From NCBI RefSeq assembly GCF_002939785.1, contig NZ_MDEC01000026.1:1-64000 (forward strand): a DNA stretch of 64,000 bases, in the 5' to 3' direction. Position numbers and translations under genes: made by a program. The notes under the pieces were generated by a model. That model was not told the DNA's origin. It did no database searches and saw nothing but the letters and a program-made list of their open reading frames with translations. Source of the stretch: Xanthomonas codiaei (GTDB lineage: Bacteria; Pseudomonadota; Gammaproteobacteria; Xanthomonadales; Xanthomonadaceae). Below are positions 8,173 to 17,552 of this stretch, piece by piece; positions within the stretch are counted from its first letter, which is position 1; each line of letters starts with the position of its first letter.

Positions 8173-9942
8173 ATGCCCCGCTACACCCGCCTGGCCTTGG
8201 GCCTGTTGTTGTCGACTTCCGTTTCCACCGCCCTTGCCGCCGCGCCGCTGACCAGCGTGGCCGAGCGCAGCGGCTTTACGCAGACCGGCCGCTACGACGA
8301 AGTCGTCGCGCTGTGCGATGCCTTTGCGCAGCGCTATCCGCAGGCGGTGCGCTGCACGCAGTTCGGCACCACGCCCGAAGGGCGGCCGATGAAGGCGCTG
8401 GTCGTCTCCACCAGCGGCGCACTGGATGCAGACGCCGCCGCGCAACGCAAATTGCCGGTGGTGCTGATCCAGGGCGGCATCCATGCCGGCGAGATCGATG
8501 GCAAGGACGCCGGCTTCCTGGCCTTGCGCGAGTTGCTCGAGGGCAAGGCCGGCAAGGGTGTGCTCGACAAGCTGGTGTGGGTGTTCGTACCGGTGTTCAA
8601 CGTCGATGGCCATGAACGCTTCGGCGCCTGGAACCGCCCCAACCAACGTGGCCCCGAGCAGATGGGCTGGCGCACCACCGCGCAGAACCTCAACCTCAAC
8701 CGCGACTACGTCAAGGCCGACGCGCCGGAAATGCAGGCCATGCTGCAGCTGGTGCAGCAGTGGGACCCGCTGATGTATGTAGACCTGCACGTCACCGATG
8801 GCGCCAAGTTCGAGCACGACGTGTCGGTGCAGGTGGAGCCGGTGCATGCCGGCGACACCGCCCTGCAGCGCGATGGCACCCGTTGGCGCGATGCGGTGCT
8901 GGCCGACCTGCGCAAGCAGGGCTCGCTGCCGCTGCCGTATTACCCCTCCTTCGTGCGCGAGGACGATCCCGCCTCCGGCTTTGCCGACGACGTGTCGCCG
9001 CCGCGCTTCTCGCATGGCTATTTCCTGCTACGCAACCGCTTCGGCATGCTGGTGGAAACGCACTCGTGGAAGGATTACCCCACGCGCGTGCGCATCACCC
9101 GCAACACCATCGTCTCGGTGCTGCAGCAGGCCGCCAGGCACGGCACCGCCTGGCGCGCCGATGCGCTGGCCGCCGACCAGCGCGCCAGCCGCCTGGCCGG
9201 CACGTCCGAGCCGCTGAGCTTTGCGGCCGGCCCCAAGGCGCGCACCGTGGCATTTCGCGGCTATGCCTACACGCGCACGCCCTCGCCGATCTCCGGCGCA
9301 CTGATGACGCGCTACGACGAGACCACACCGCAAATCTGGAACGTGCCGCTGCGCGATCAGATCGCCCCCGACCTGGTGGTCGACGCGCCGCGCGGCGGCT
9401 ATCTGGTGCCGGCCGCGCAGGCCGCCTTCGTCGCAGAGAAGTTGCGCCTGCACGGCATCGCCTTCCGCACCATCGACAGTGCTGCCGACTACCCGGTGCA
9501 GAGCTTCCGCGCCGAAGACACCCGTTTTGCGGCACGTTCCAATGAAGGCCATCAGACCGTGGAGGTCAGCGGGCAATGGCGCGAGGAACGCCGCGCCGTC
9601 CCGGCCGGCTCGCTGTTCGTGCCGATCGCCCAGCCCAAGGCGCGCCTGGTGATGGCGATGCTGGAACCGCAGGCGCCGGACTCGTTGCTGCAGTGGGGCT
9701 TTTTCAATAACGCCTTCGAACGCAAGGAATACATGGAGGCCTACGTCGCCGAAGACGTGGCGCGCGACATGCTGGCCCGCGATGCCGGCCTGAAGGCGCA
9801 GTTCGAACAGCGTCTGGCCAACGACACGACCTTTGCTGCCGACCCGCAGGCGCGGCTGGAATTCTTCGCCCGGCGCCATTCCTCCTGGGACGAGCGCTAT
9901 CAGCTGTATCCGGTGCTGCGGACCGCGCAGACCGACTTCTGA
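8173..9942 (+). CDS. Secreted M14 family zinc carboxypeptidase
   Basis: The protein has 589 residues and a signal peptide (LALGLLLSTSVSTALAAAP). The carboxypeptidase zinc ligands are visible: His104 and Glu107 in GGIHAGEIDGKD, and His206 in YVDLHVTDG. NLNLNRDYVKADAPE matches the substrate-binding Asn/Arg segment. The catalytic Glu is probably in LVETHSWKDYPTRV near residue 295. A C-terminal region of about 250 residues follows the catalytic domain. It presumably trims peptides in the periplasm or outside the cell. The gene is divergent from the peptide transporter, a functionally sensible pairing. Start at ATG 8173, which immediately precedes the signal sequence. Confidence 0.9.
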   Translation: MPRYTRLALGLLLSTSVSTALAAAPLTSVAERSGFTQTGRYDEVVALCDAFAQRYPQAVRCTQFGTTPEGRPMKALVVSTSGALDADAAAQRKLPVVLIQGGIHAGEIDGKDAGFLALRELLEGKAGKGVLDKLVWVFVPVFNVDGHERFGAWNRPNQRGPEQMGWRTTAQNLNLNRDYVKADAPEMQAMLQLVQQWDPLMYVDLHVTDGAKFEHDVSVQVEPVHAGDTALQRDGTRWRDAVLADLRKQGSLPLPYYPSFVREDDPASGFADDVSPPRFSHGYFLLRNRFGMLVETHSWKDYPTRVRITRNTIVSVLQQAARHGTAWRADALAADQRASRLAGTSEPLSFAAGPKARTVAFRGYAYTRTPSPISGALMTRYDETTPQIWNVPLRDQIAPDLVVDAPRGGYLVPAAQAAFVAEKLRLHGIAFRTIDSAADYPVQSFRAEDTRFAARSNEGHQTVEVSGQWREERRAVPAGSLFVPIAQPKARLVMAMLEPQAPDSLLQWGFFNNAFERKEYMEAYVAEDVARDMLARDAGLKAQFEQRLANDTTFAADPQARLEFFARRHSSWDERYQLYPVLRTAQTDF

Positions 9943-10046
9943 CGGCCCCGCCAATTCGGCGAGCGGCCAGGCGCGCCAGGGCGCCATCCGATCCGGGCAC
10001 CGCGGTGCCCGACCTGTTTTGACATGCCCGCAACAGAGGACACCCC

Positions 10047-12308
10047 GTGCCACATCCCGATATGAAAACGTTTACACACCCCGTCTCCTGTCCGCGCCCG
10101 CTGGTGCTGGCGGTGGTGATGAGCCTCGGCATAGCCCTGGCTGCACCGGCGGCGGTGGCGCAAACGGCAACGGCGCCACCGCCGTGGATGGATACCGCAC
10201 TGACGGCCGACCAGCGTGCCGACCGGCTGCTCGCCCAGATGAGCGAAGACGAAAAATTCCGGATGCTGCGCAGCTACTTCGGCCTGGGCACCGACAAGAT
10301 CCCCAAGCCCGAGGGCGCGCTGGGCTCGGCCGGCTATGTGCCCGGTATTCCACGGCTGGGCGTCCCGGCGCAGCAACTGGCCGATGCCGGCGTCGGCGTC
10401 ACCAATCCCGGCGGCATCCGCAAGGGCGATTACGCCACCGCGATGCCGTCGGGCCCGTCCACCGCGTCCAGCTGGAATCGACAGCTGGCTTTTGCCGGCG
10501 GCCGGACCATGGGCCGCGAATCCTGGCAGCAGGGCTTCAACGTGCTGCTGGCCGGCAGCGTCAACCTGCAACGCGACCCACGCAACGGCCGCAATTTCGA
10601 ATATGCCGGCGAAGACCCGCTGCTGGCAGGCAGCATGGTCGGCGAGTCGATCCGCGGCGTGCAGAGTGCGCATGTGTTGTCCACGATGAAGCACTTCGCG
10701 CTCAACGACATGGAAACCCGGCGCAACTTCCACAGCGCGCAACTCGGCGAGCAGGCCATGCACGAATCGGACCTGCTGGCCTTCGAGATTGCGCTCGAGA
10801 TCGGCGACCCCGCCTCGGTGATGTGCTCCTACAACAAGATCAATGGCATCTACGGCTGCGAGCACGATTACCTGCTCAACCAGGTGCTCAAGCAGGAATG
10901 GCACTACCCCGGCTACGTGATGTCCGATTGGGGCGGCGTGCACAGCGGCTCCAAGGCCGCGCTGGCCGGGCTGGACCAGCAATCGGCCGGCGAAGTGTTC
11001 GATGCGGCGGTGTTCTTCGATGCGCCGCTGCGCATGGCGGTGGGTGCCGGGGTGGTGCCGCGTGCGCGCCTGGACGACATGGTCAAGCGGGTCTTGCGCA
11101 GCTTGTTCGCGCATGGCGCATTCGATCACCCGACCCAGCGTCAGCCCATCGATGGCAAGGCCGGGCAACTGGCCGCGCAGCATGTTGCCGAAGAAGGCAG
11201 CGTGCTGCTGCGTAACGAGCAGGCCACCTTGCCGCTGTCCAAGGACGTGCGCCGCATCGCGGTGATCGGCGGCCATGCCGACAAGGGCGTGATGTCCGGT
11301 GGCGGCTCCTCGCGCGTGGACTACACCATCAACGGCGGCAATGCGGTGCCCGGCCTCACTCCGACCACCTGGCCGGGCCCGGTGATCATCCATCCGTCTT
11401 CGCCGCTGCAGGCGCTGCGCGCCGCATTGCCGAATGTGCAGATCGACTACGTGGATGGCGCCGACCGCGCCGCTGCCGCACGCGCGGCCAAGGCCGCCGA
11501 CGTGGCGATCGTGTTTGCCACCCAATGGGCGGCCGAATCGGTGGACCTGCCGGACATGCGGCTGCCCGACAACCAGGACGCCCTGATCGAGACGGTGGCC
11601 AAGGCCAACCCCAGAACCACGGTGGTCCTGGAAACCAACGGGCCGGTGCGCATGCCCTGGGCCGAGCGCGTGCCGGCGGTGTTGCAGGCGTGGTACCCGG
11701 GCATCGGCGGCGGCGAGGCGATCGCCAACCTGCTCACAGGCGCGGTGAATCCGTCCGGCCACCTGCCGGTGACCTGGCCGGTGGACGAATCGCAGCTGCC
11801 GCGTCCGTCGATTCCCGGCCTCGGCTTCAAGCCGGCCAAACCCGGCGAGGACACCATCGATTACAGCATCGAAGGCGCCAACGTCGGCTACAAATGGTTT
11901 GCCGCACGCAAGCTCACCCCGCGTTATCCATTCGGACATGGCCTGTCGTACACCCGCTTCGACATGGGCAACCTGCAGGTGGACGCAAACGGCAGCACGC
12001 TCACCGCGCGTTTCGACGTGCAGAACACCGGTGACCGCGAGGGCGCTGCAGTACCGCAGCTCTACCTCGTGCTGCCGGAGGGGCACACCACCCCGCTGCG
12101 GCTGATCGGCTGGCAGAAGCTCACGCTCAAGCCCGGCGCAAAGCGCCGCGTGCAGGTGGTGGCCGAGCCGAAGACGCTGGCCGATTTCGACGCGAAGGCA
12201 CGGCACTGGAAGATCGCAGCGGGCACGTATCGCGTGCAGCTGGCGCGCTCGGCCAGCGAACCGGTGCAGAGCGTGGAGGTCGCCTTGCAGGCCACGCAGC
12301 TGCCGTAA
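10047..12308 (+). CDS. Glycoside hydrolase family 3 beta-glucosidase-like enzyme
   Basis: This is a 753-residue secreted enzyme with a signal peptide (LVLAVVMSLGIALAAPAAVAQ). The GH3 N-terminal barrel carries the nucleophile Asp294 in VMSDWGGVHSG. The substrate-binding motif STMKHFALNDMETRR and the second domain (VLLRNEQATLPLSK, then AIVFATQWAAESVDLPDMRLP) follow. The C-terminus has a fibronectin III-like domain (YPFGHGLSYTRF to the end). The expected activity is release of glucose or xylose from the non-reducing end of plant oligosaccharides; the exact sugar cannot be told from sequence. The start is the GTG at 10047, with AGAGGA six bases upstream; the ATG at 10062 is too far from that site. 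Confidence 0.92.
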   Translation: MPHPDMKTFTHPVSCPRPLVLAVVMSLGIALAAPAAVAQTATAPPPWMDTALTADQRADRLLAQMSEDEKFRMLRSYFGLGTDKIPKPEGALGSAGYVPGIPRLGVPAQQLADAGVGVTNPGGIRKGDYATAMPSGPSTASSWNRQLAFAGGRTMGRESWQQGFNVLLAGSVNLQRDPRNGRNFEYAGEDPLLAGSMVGESIRGVQSAHVLSTMKHFALNDMETRRNFHSAQLGEQAMHESDLLAFEIALEIGDPASVMCSYNKINGIYGCEHDYLLNQVLKQEWHYPGYVMSDWGGVHSGSKAALAGLDQQSAGEVFDAAVFFDAPLRMAVGAGVVPRARLDDMVKRVLRSLFAHGAFDHPTQRQPIDGKAGQLAAQHVAEEGSVLLRNEQATLPLSKDVRRIAVIGGHADKGVMSGGGSSRVDYTINGGNAVPGLTPTTWPGPVIIHPSSPLQALRAALPNVQIDYVDGADRAAAARAAKAADVAIVFATQWAAESVDLPDMRLPDNQDALIETVAKANPRTTVVLETNGPVRMPWAERVPAVLQAWYPGIGGGEAIANLLTGAVNPSGHLPVTWPVDESQLPRPSIPGLGFKPAKPGEDTIDYSIEGANVGYKWFAARKLTPRYPFGHGLSYTRFDMGNLQVDANGSTLTARFDVQNTGDREGAAVPQLYLVLPEGHTTPLRLIGWQKLTLKPGAKRRVQVVAEPKTLADFDAKARHWKIAAGTYRVQLARSASEPVQSVEVALQATQLP

Positions 12309-12407
12309 GCGGCGACGGCGGGCGCATGCCGCGGGCCTGCGCCCATGGCGGCGCTGTCCGGATCACGCACAGCGCGGGCAACGGCAACTATTTTTGCAAA
12401 AGATGCG

Positions 12408-12436
12408 TTGACAGCCGCGCGCGCAGCTTGCACAAT
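12408..12436 (+). promoter_or_regulatory. Sigma-70 promoter of the tRNA-Leu gene
   Basis: A perfect -35 TTGACA (12408-12413) is separated by 17 bases from CACAAT (12431-12436), and the mature tRNA begins 15 bases later. Confidence 0.85.
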
Positions 12437-12450
12437 TCTCCCCCTGAGTC

Positions 12451-12537
12451 GCCCAGGTGGCGGAATTGGTAGACGCACTAGCTTCAGGTGCTAGCGGGGG
12501 CAACTTCGTGGAGGTTCGAGTCCTCTCCTGGGCACCA
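12451..12537 (+). tRNA. tRNA-Leu (anticodon CAG)
   Basis: This 87-base gene includes an encoded CCA. The acceptor stem is GCCCAGG paired with CCTGGGC, the D-loop region is GGAATTGGTAGACGC, and the anticodon loop TTCAGGT places CAG at 12485-12487. A long variable arm typical of class II tRNAs (Leu, Ser) follows, then the T-arm GGTTCGAGTCC. It reads CUG, the dominant Leu codon in this genome. It has its own promoter and terminator. I see no attachment-site duplication or integrase beside it. Confidence 0.97.
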
Positions 12538-12555
12538 CGACTCACGGTAGATCGT

Positions 12556-12583
12556 AAAAAACCCCGCTTCGGCGGGGTTTTTT
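12556..12583 (+). terminator. Intrinsic terminator of tRNA-Leu
   Basis: A perfect 12-bp stem (six A, CCCC, GC and its complement) closes a TTCG tetraloop and ends in six T. The flanking A-tract makes it usable from either direction, but the serine hydrolase gene on the other strand ends about 160 bases away. Confidence 0.95.
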
Positions 12584-12742
12584 GCGTTTGGGGCATGCGA
12601 TTGGACGATAGCCAACCGGCATGAGTGAGCATGCCGATCGGCAGCGCAGCCAGAATGCGACAACGGCGACGCACCGCCGAACCGGGCAATCGAACTGCAA
12701 CCAGCAACAACCCGCTGAGGCCTCACGCCCCCTCAGATCGGA

Positions 12743-14314
12743 TCATTGTTGTCCCGACGGGGCGGACATGTTCTTGATGCGCTGCCTGATGGCAATTGAA
12801 TGGGCGAGATCTCCGTTTGCTTCATACGCCTCGGCAAGGCTGTCCAGCGCATTGCTGGACGCCGGAAACAGCAGCACGTTGAGCGCGAATACACGAATCG
12901 CCGCATCTGCGCCGAGATTGGACAGAACGGTGTAGCCCGTCGTGTTGACCACAGCCTCGAGCTGATTGAGGGGGATGCTCTTGTCCGCATGCAGTGCATC
13001 GGCCAACAACTGGGTGTCGTGATCGACAGGCGTCTGCAGGGCGAAGGAGATGAGCTTCTCCGACAAGGCTTCGGCGGGAAACGTCTGCGGCGCGATGGCA
13101 GCCATGACGCTATCGACAAACACCCGGGACCACACGCCGAGCGCGCTGCCATTGGTCAGGTAAACGATGGTGTAGCTATCGCCATCCAGCGCGTCGACAA
13201 ACAGCAGCCGCACCCTCACCCGCGCGCCGCCATCATGACCGACGTACCGATAGGCACCGCTTGCGCCGACCTCCCAGCCGCTGGCAAACCAGCCGCGCTG
13301 CCCATTGGGCAGCAGCTGCGGTTGCCACAGCTGTTGCAGCGTTGGCTTGCCGACCAACTTTCCATGCCGCATCGCTTCGAGGAAGGTCGCCAGATCGTCG
13401 ATGCTGGTGTAGAGCTCGGCATGCCCAAGGGCGTAATCAGGCCAGGCGATCTGCGGCTCTTCCTGCAGTTTTCTGTCCTTGCCAACGTAGGCACTGACGA
13501 CGCCACCAACCGGCAATCGGGGGCGTCCGAGAAAGGTATGCGCCAGCTGTAACGGCTTGAGGATCCGCTCGGAGACGATCTGCGAATACGGCTTGCGGTA
13601 ATGCACCTGGAGCAGTTGCGACAGCACCAGATAGTTGGTGTTGATGTAGCGGGTGTTGCTGCCCGGCGAAAACAGCAGTGGTTGGTTGCCAAGCACAGCA
13701 AAGACGGCCTGCACAGTGGCAGGAAACGATGCGTTCGTGTCAGGCGCGCCGCTCATCTGCGCCTCGGTGAAATATTCTGGCAACCCGGAAGTGTGGTCGA
13801 GTAGCTGACGCACCGTGATCTTGTGCCAGCGCTGCGGCAGATCTGGCAGGTAGATCCGAGCAGGTCGATCCAGATCGATCTGCTTGGTCTCGACCAACTG
13901 CATGATCAAGGTGCTCACCAGCAGCTTGCTCATCGAAAATGCAGGGAATATCTGTTCAGGCGTCACTGGCTGCCGGCTGCCGAGATCGGCCTGCCCATCG
14001 GCATCGCGAAACAGCAACTTGCCGTTGTGGGCGACATAGACGGCCTGCCCTACGATGCCGTAGCGTTGCCGATTGAGCTGCATCTGCTGCGCCACTCGGT
14101 CGGCCAATGCATCGGCCGACGCGATCAACGGCAACCACAGCGACAGAAGAAGGAGCACAATTTGCAGCAGCAAACGCCCCATTGCCGGCACTGCATGCGG
14201 TAATTCACGATGATGCTGGAGCTCTCGATTCAGCGTGAGCCGGCATTGGCGCTGCATCGCATCCATGAGGCAGGGGGACTGCGGCAAACCGGTCGTTGAA
14301 GGCGTCACTGCCAT
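12743..14314 (-). CDS. Serine hydrolase of the beta-lactamase class C / esterase family
   Basis: The gene encodes up to 523 residues. The active-site SxxK is SMSK (Ser127, Lys130 from this start), the Tyr motif is Y-I-N at 223-225, and the third motif is HDGG in the YVGHDGGARVRV strand. These define the penicillin-binding-protein/AmpC-like fold shared by esterases and D-aminopeptidases; true beta-lactamase activity is not implied. A hydrophobic stretch GRLLLQIVLLLLSLWLPLI serves as signal or anchor. ATG 14314 has GGGAG seven bases upstream and is chosen for that reason, but it leaves 44 residues before the hydrophobic helix. ATG 14182 (479 residues) gives a cleaner signal peptide but has no Shine-Dalgarno. 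Confidence 0.85.
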   Translation of the reverse strand: MAVTPSTTGLPQSPCLMDAMQRQCRLTLNRELQHHRELPHAVPAMGRLLLQIVLLLLSLWLPLIASADALADRVAQQMQLNRQRYGIVGQAVYVAHNGKLLFRDADGQADLGSRQPVTPEQIFPAFSMSKLLVSTLIMQLVETKQIDLDRPARIYLPDLPQRWHKITVRQLLDHTSGLPEYFTEAQMSGAPDTNASFPATVQAVFAVLGNQPLLFSPGSNTRYINTNYLVLSQLLQVHYRKPYSQIVSERILKPLQLAHTFLGRPRLPVGGVVSAYVGKDRKLQEEPQIAWPDYALGHAELYTSIDDLATFLEAMRHGKLVGKPTLQQLWQPQLLPNGQRGWFASGWEVGASGAYRYVGHDGGARVRVRLLFVDALDGDSYTIVYLTNGSALGVWSRVFVDSVMAAIAPQTFPAEALSEKLISFALQTPVDHDTQLLADALHADKSIPLNQLEAVVNTTGYTVLSNLGADAAIRVFALNVLLFPASSNALDSLAEAYEANGDLAHSIAIRQRIKNMSAPSGQQ

Positions 14315-14761
14315 TGAACTGCTCCCACTCGGAGAGCGTCAGTCTAGAGCGTGTTGACAGGCGCAGCACAATTGTTAAAGCGGCTCACAAGCCGTAGTAG
14401 GCACCCGACTGGTGGAAAGGGCAGTGGTCTTGCCGCCTGCCTGCTGTTGGATGCAATCAGAAACCCGCGTCAGATACTGCGTCGGTCGAGGCCGCGACGC
14501 CCCCCACACAGTTTGCTGGTCGCTTTGCGAAGCGCGACGCACACCGACCATCCCGACTGGCTCTTGCCCGTCCACCGTCGCGGGACCTTACGCGGCATGG
14601 ATGGCGCGTAAGAGCCTACAAGGACGTACTTGCGGCGTGTCCCGCGATGGTGGGCGGGCAAGGGCCCTGCAGCCAAATCGCAGATCATTCGCTCTGCACT
14701 AGACCGACGTGAGTCATTGGCTTGGCAGATGTTAGAGCGGCCAAGCGCCTTCAGCCGGCGC
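14315..14761. other. Intergenic region with a structured Xanthomonas-type repeat, no gene
   Basis: These 447 bases separate the serine hydrolase promoter from the 3' end of the efflux operon. The only structure I can define is the large inverted repeat at 14564-14661. No frame here has a plausible start and product. Confidence 0.7.
14564..14661. repeat. Large nested inverted repeat
   Basis: The arms at 14564-14586 and 14639-14661 match at 21 of 23 positions (outer ends TTGCCCG.../...CGGGCAA, inner ends CGCGGGAC/GTCCCGCG). Inside lies a second hairpin with stem CTTACGC/GCGTAAG (14587-14612) around a GGCATGGATGG loop, then GAGCCTACAAGGACGTACTT. From memory, closely similar sequence recurs in intergenic regions of many Xanthomonas genomes. 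It would fold into a long stem in either strand's transcript and lies downstream of the efflux operon. Confidence 0.8.
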
Positions 14762-16342
14762 CTAGTGCCCGCCAGCCGCCGCCGCGCCACCAGCGCCCGC
14801 ACCGAACGGCGGCTTGGCCAGCCACAGGAAGAAGATGATCGCCAGGAAGGTCCAGCCCAGCAGGTAGAAGATGTCGTTGAAGCCCATCTGCGAGGCCTGG
14901 TGGTTGATCATGTTGTTGAGAAAGGCCGCGCCACGTTGCAGATCACCCTGCCCCATCGCGGTGACCTGCTCCTGCATGCCGGGCGTATAGACCGAGATGT
15001 GTTCGGTGATATGCGCATGGTGCACCTGGGTGCGGCGCGCCCACAGATAGGTGGTCAGCGAGGCCGCGAAGCTGCCGCCCAGCGTGCGCAGGAAGGTGGC
15101 CAGGCCCGAGCCTGCCGCAATCTCGCGGCCATCCAGATCCGACAGCAAAATCTGCAGCACCGGCATGAAGAACAGCGCCACGCCCACGCCCATCACCAGC
15201 TGGATCGTGGCCACATGGGCGAAGTCCACCTGCAGGTTGAAGTTGGAGCGGAAGAAGCTGGTGAACGACATGAACACGAAGGCGATGGTGGCCAGCATGC
15301 GCAGGTCGAAGCGCAGCGCGTACTTGCCCACGAACGGGGTCATCAACACCGGCAGGATGCCGATCGGTGCGGTCGCCAGGCCAGCCCAGATCGCGGTATA
15401 GCCCATGTCGCGCTGCAGCCATTGCGGAATCAGCAGGCTCACGCTGAAGAATGCCGCATACGCCACCACCATCGCCAAGGTGCCGGCGCGGAAGTTGCGA
15501 TGCCGGAACAGCTTGAGATCGACGATGGGATCCTTGTCGGTCAGCTCCCAGATCACGAATACCACCAGCGCCACCGCGGCAACGCAAGCCAGCACGATGA
15601 TCTTGTCCGAGGAAAACCAGTCTTCGTCGTTGCCCAGGTCCAGCACCAGCTGCAGCGCACCCACGCCCACCACCAGCAGGATCAGGCCGATGTAGTCCAT
15701 GCGCGGCGTTTCCAGCTGTTCGGGACGATGCCGCAACTGCGAACCGACGATGCTGCTGGCGATGATGCCCAGCGGCACGTTGATCAGGAAGATCCATTCC
15801 CAGCTGTAGTTGTCGGTGATCCAGCCGCCCAGGATCGGCCCGGCGATCGGCGCCACCACCGTGATCATCGCCAGCAGGGCGAGCGCCTGGCCGCGTTTTT
15901 CGCGCGGATAGATCGACACCAGCAGGCTCTGGGTGATGGGATACATCGGGCCGGCCACGAAACCCTGCAGCGCGCGCGCCACCACCAGCATGCCCATGCT
16001 CTGCGCAAGCCCGCACAGCAGCGAGGCGACGGTGAAGGCCAGCGTGGACCACACGAACAACTTGGTTTCGCCGAAGCGACGGCTCAACCAGCCGGTCAGC
16101 GGCAGCGCGATCGCGGTGCTCACCGCGAACGAGGTGATGACCCAGGTGGCCTGCTGCGAACTGGCGCCGAGATTACCGGCGATGGTGGGCAGCGAGACGT
16201 TGGCGATGGTGGTGTCCAGCACCTGCATGAACGAGGCCATCGCCAGGCCCACGGTGCACAACGCCACGCTCGCCGGGCGAAAGCCGGCCGCGGGCGCCGG
16301 TGCCGCCGGGCCGCCGGACGCGGTGGGAGCTTGCGAAGACAT
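14762..16342 (-). CDS. DHA2 family multidrug efflux MFS transporter (EmrB-like)
   Basis: This 526-residue inner membrane drug/proton antiporter has about 14 transmembrane helices. The motif A-like segment LTGWLSRRFGETKLF lies between helices 2 and 3, and the antiporter motif C region PIAGPILGGWITDNYSWEWIFLINVPLG is well conserved. The N-terminus is Ala/Pro-rich, and the C-terminus ends in a Gly/Ala-rich tail. It is the last gene of the operon, six bases after the HlyD-type gene, so the two should form an EmrAB-TolC-type tripartite pump. The substrate cannot be read from sequence; amphipathic or aromatic compounds are usual for this family. Confidence 0.94.
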   Translation of the reverse strand: MSSQAPTASGGPAAPAPAAGFRPASVALCTVGLAMASFMQVLDTTIANVSLPTIAGNLGASSQQATWVITSFAVSTAIALPLTGWLSRRFGETKLFVWSTLAFTVASLLCGLAQSMGMLVVARALQGFVAGPMYPITQSLLVSIYPREKRGQALALLAMITVVAPIAGPILGGWITDNYSWEWIFLINVPLGIIASSIVGSQLRHRPEQLETPRMDYIGLILLVVGVGALQLVLDLGNDEDWFSSDKIIVLACVAAVALVVFVIWELTDKDPIVDLKLFRHRNFRAGTLAMVVAYAAFFSVSLLIPQWLQRDMGYTAIWAGLATAPIGILPVLMTPFVGKYALRFDLRMLATIAFVFMSFTSFFRSNFNLQVDFAHVATIQLVMGVGVALFFMPVLQILLSDLDGREIAAGSGLATFLRTLGGSFAASLTTYLWARRTQVHHAHITEHISVYTPGMQEQVTAMGQGDLQRGAAFLNNMINHQASQMGFNDIFYLLGWTFLAIIFFLWLAKPPFGAGAGGAAAAGGH

Positions 16343-16348
16343 GCTGGC

Positions 16349-17542
16349 TCAGCCCGCCTTGGTGGCAGCCTGCGTCGGCAGGTTGTCCTGGATGATGCGA
16401 TGGATGTCGGCGTCGGCGGCCTGGAGCTGCTGCGCATACACATCGGTGGAAAACACCGCGCCGGTGGCGGCCTTGGCCGGCAGCACGCGGCCCTGCTGGT
16501 CGCGCAGGTTCACATCGACCTTCATCGACAGGCCGATGCGCAACGGGTTGCTGGCCAGCTGCTTGCTGTCCACCACGATGCGGACCGGCACGCGCTGCAC
16601 GATCTTGATCCAGTTGCCGCTGGCATTCTGCGCGGGCAGCAGCGAGAACGCGCTGCCGGTGCCCAGGCCCAGGCTTTCGATGCGACCGGTGTAATCCACG
16701 CCACCGCCGTACAGATCCGAATGCAGCTCCACTTCCTGGCCCAGGCGCATGTGCTTGAGCTGGGTTTCCTTGAAGTTGGCTTCCACCCACACCTGCTCCA
16801 GCGGCACTACCGCCATCAGCACGCTGCCCGGCTGCACGCGCTGGCCGACCTGCGCCGAGCGCCGCGCCACATAACCGGACACCGGCGCCACCACACCGGT
16901 GCGCGCGTGGTTGAGATAGGCCTGGCGCACCTGCGCGGCGGCGGTCTGCACGTCCGGCTGGCTGGCCAGGTCGCTGTCGTCCACCAGCGCGCGATTGCGC
17001 TCGAAGCTCTCGCGCGAACCGCTCACCGCGGCCTCGGCGGCCGCCAGTTCTTCGCGGGCATGCGCCAGTTCTTCGTTGGAGATGGCACCGCTGGCGGCCA
17101 GATCCTTGCGGCGGGCGAAGTCGGCACGCGCACTGCGCAGGGTCACTTCGCGCGCGGACACTTCGGCCTGCGCACCTTCCACGCTGCGGTACAGGCCGCG
17201 CACCTGGCGCACGGTCTTGGCCAGGTTGGCTTCGGCCTGCTGCAAGGCGACCGCGGTATCGGCCGGGTCCAGCTGCACCAGCAGCTGGCCGCGTTCCACG
17301 CGCATGCCGTCTTCGGCGCCGATACTGACCACGGTGCCGCCCACCATCGGGGTGATCTGCACCTGGTTGCCCTGCACGTAGGCGTCGTCGGTGTCCTCGT
17401 GCCAACGGCCCACCAGCAAGTACCACGCCACCAGGGCGATGATCGCCAGGATCACCACAATGGCCACGATGCGCAGCGCCGCTCGGCGCTTGCCGGGTGC
17501 GCCCGGCGCGGGTTGGGGAGAAGCAGGAGTCGTCTGGCTCAT
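16349..17542 (-). CDS. HlyD/EmrA family periplasmic adaptor of the efflux pump
   Basis: The protein has 397 residues from the ATG at 17542. One N-terminal membrane anchor (RIVAIVVILAIIALVAWYLLV) follows a Pro/Ala-rich cytoplasmic start. Next comes the biotinyl-lipoyl half-motif DAYVQGNQVQITPMVGGTVVSI, an alpha-helical hairpin region (residues about 100-210), the second lipoyl half (NHARTGVVAPVSGYVARRSAQVGQ) and the beta-barrel domain. This is the order of EmrA. It bridges the MFS pump and the outer membrane channel. It begins 10 bases after the outer membrane factor stop. Confidence 0.94.
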   Translation of the reverse strand: MSQTTPASPQPAPGAPGKRRAALRIVAIVVILAIIALVAWYLLVGRWHEDTDDAYVQGNQVQITPMVGGTVVSIGAEDGMRVERGQLLVQLDPADTAVALQQAEANLAKTVRQVRGLYRSVEGAQAEVSAREVTLRSARADFARRKDLAASGAISNEELAHAREELAAAEAAVSGSRESFERNRALVDDSDLASQPDVQTAAAQVRQAYLNHARTGVVAPVSGYVARRSAQVGQRVQPGSVLMAVVPLEQVWVEANFKETQLKHMRLGQEVELHSDLYGGGVDYTGRIESLGLGTGSAFSLLPAQNASGNWIKIVQRVPVRIVVDSKQLASNPLRIGLSMKVDVNLRDQQGRVLPAKAATGAVFSTDVYAQQLQAADADIHRIIQDNLPTQAATKAG

Positions 17543-17552
17543 CGTCGATGTC

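Noticed and set aside
12451-12600. Integration site at tRNA-Leu
   Set aside because: No duplicated tRNA 3' end and no integrase or foreign gene block follows.
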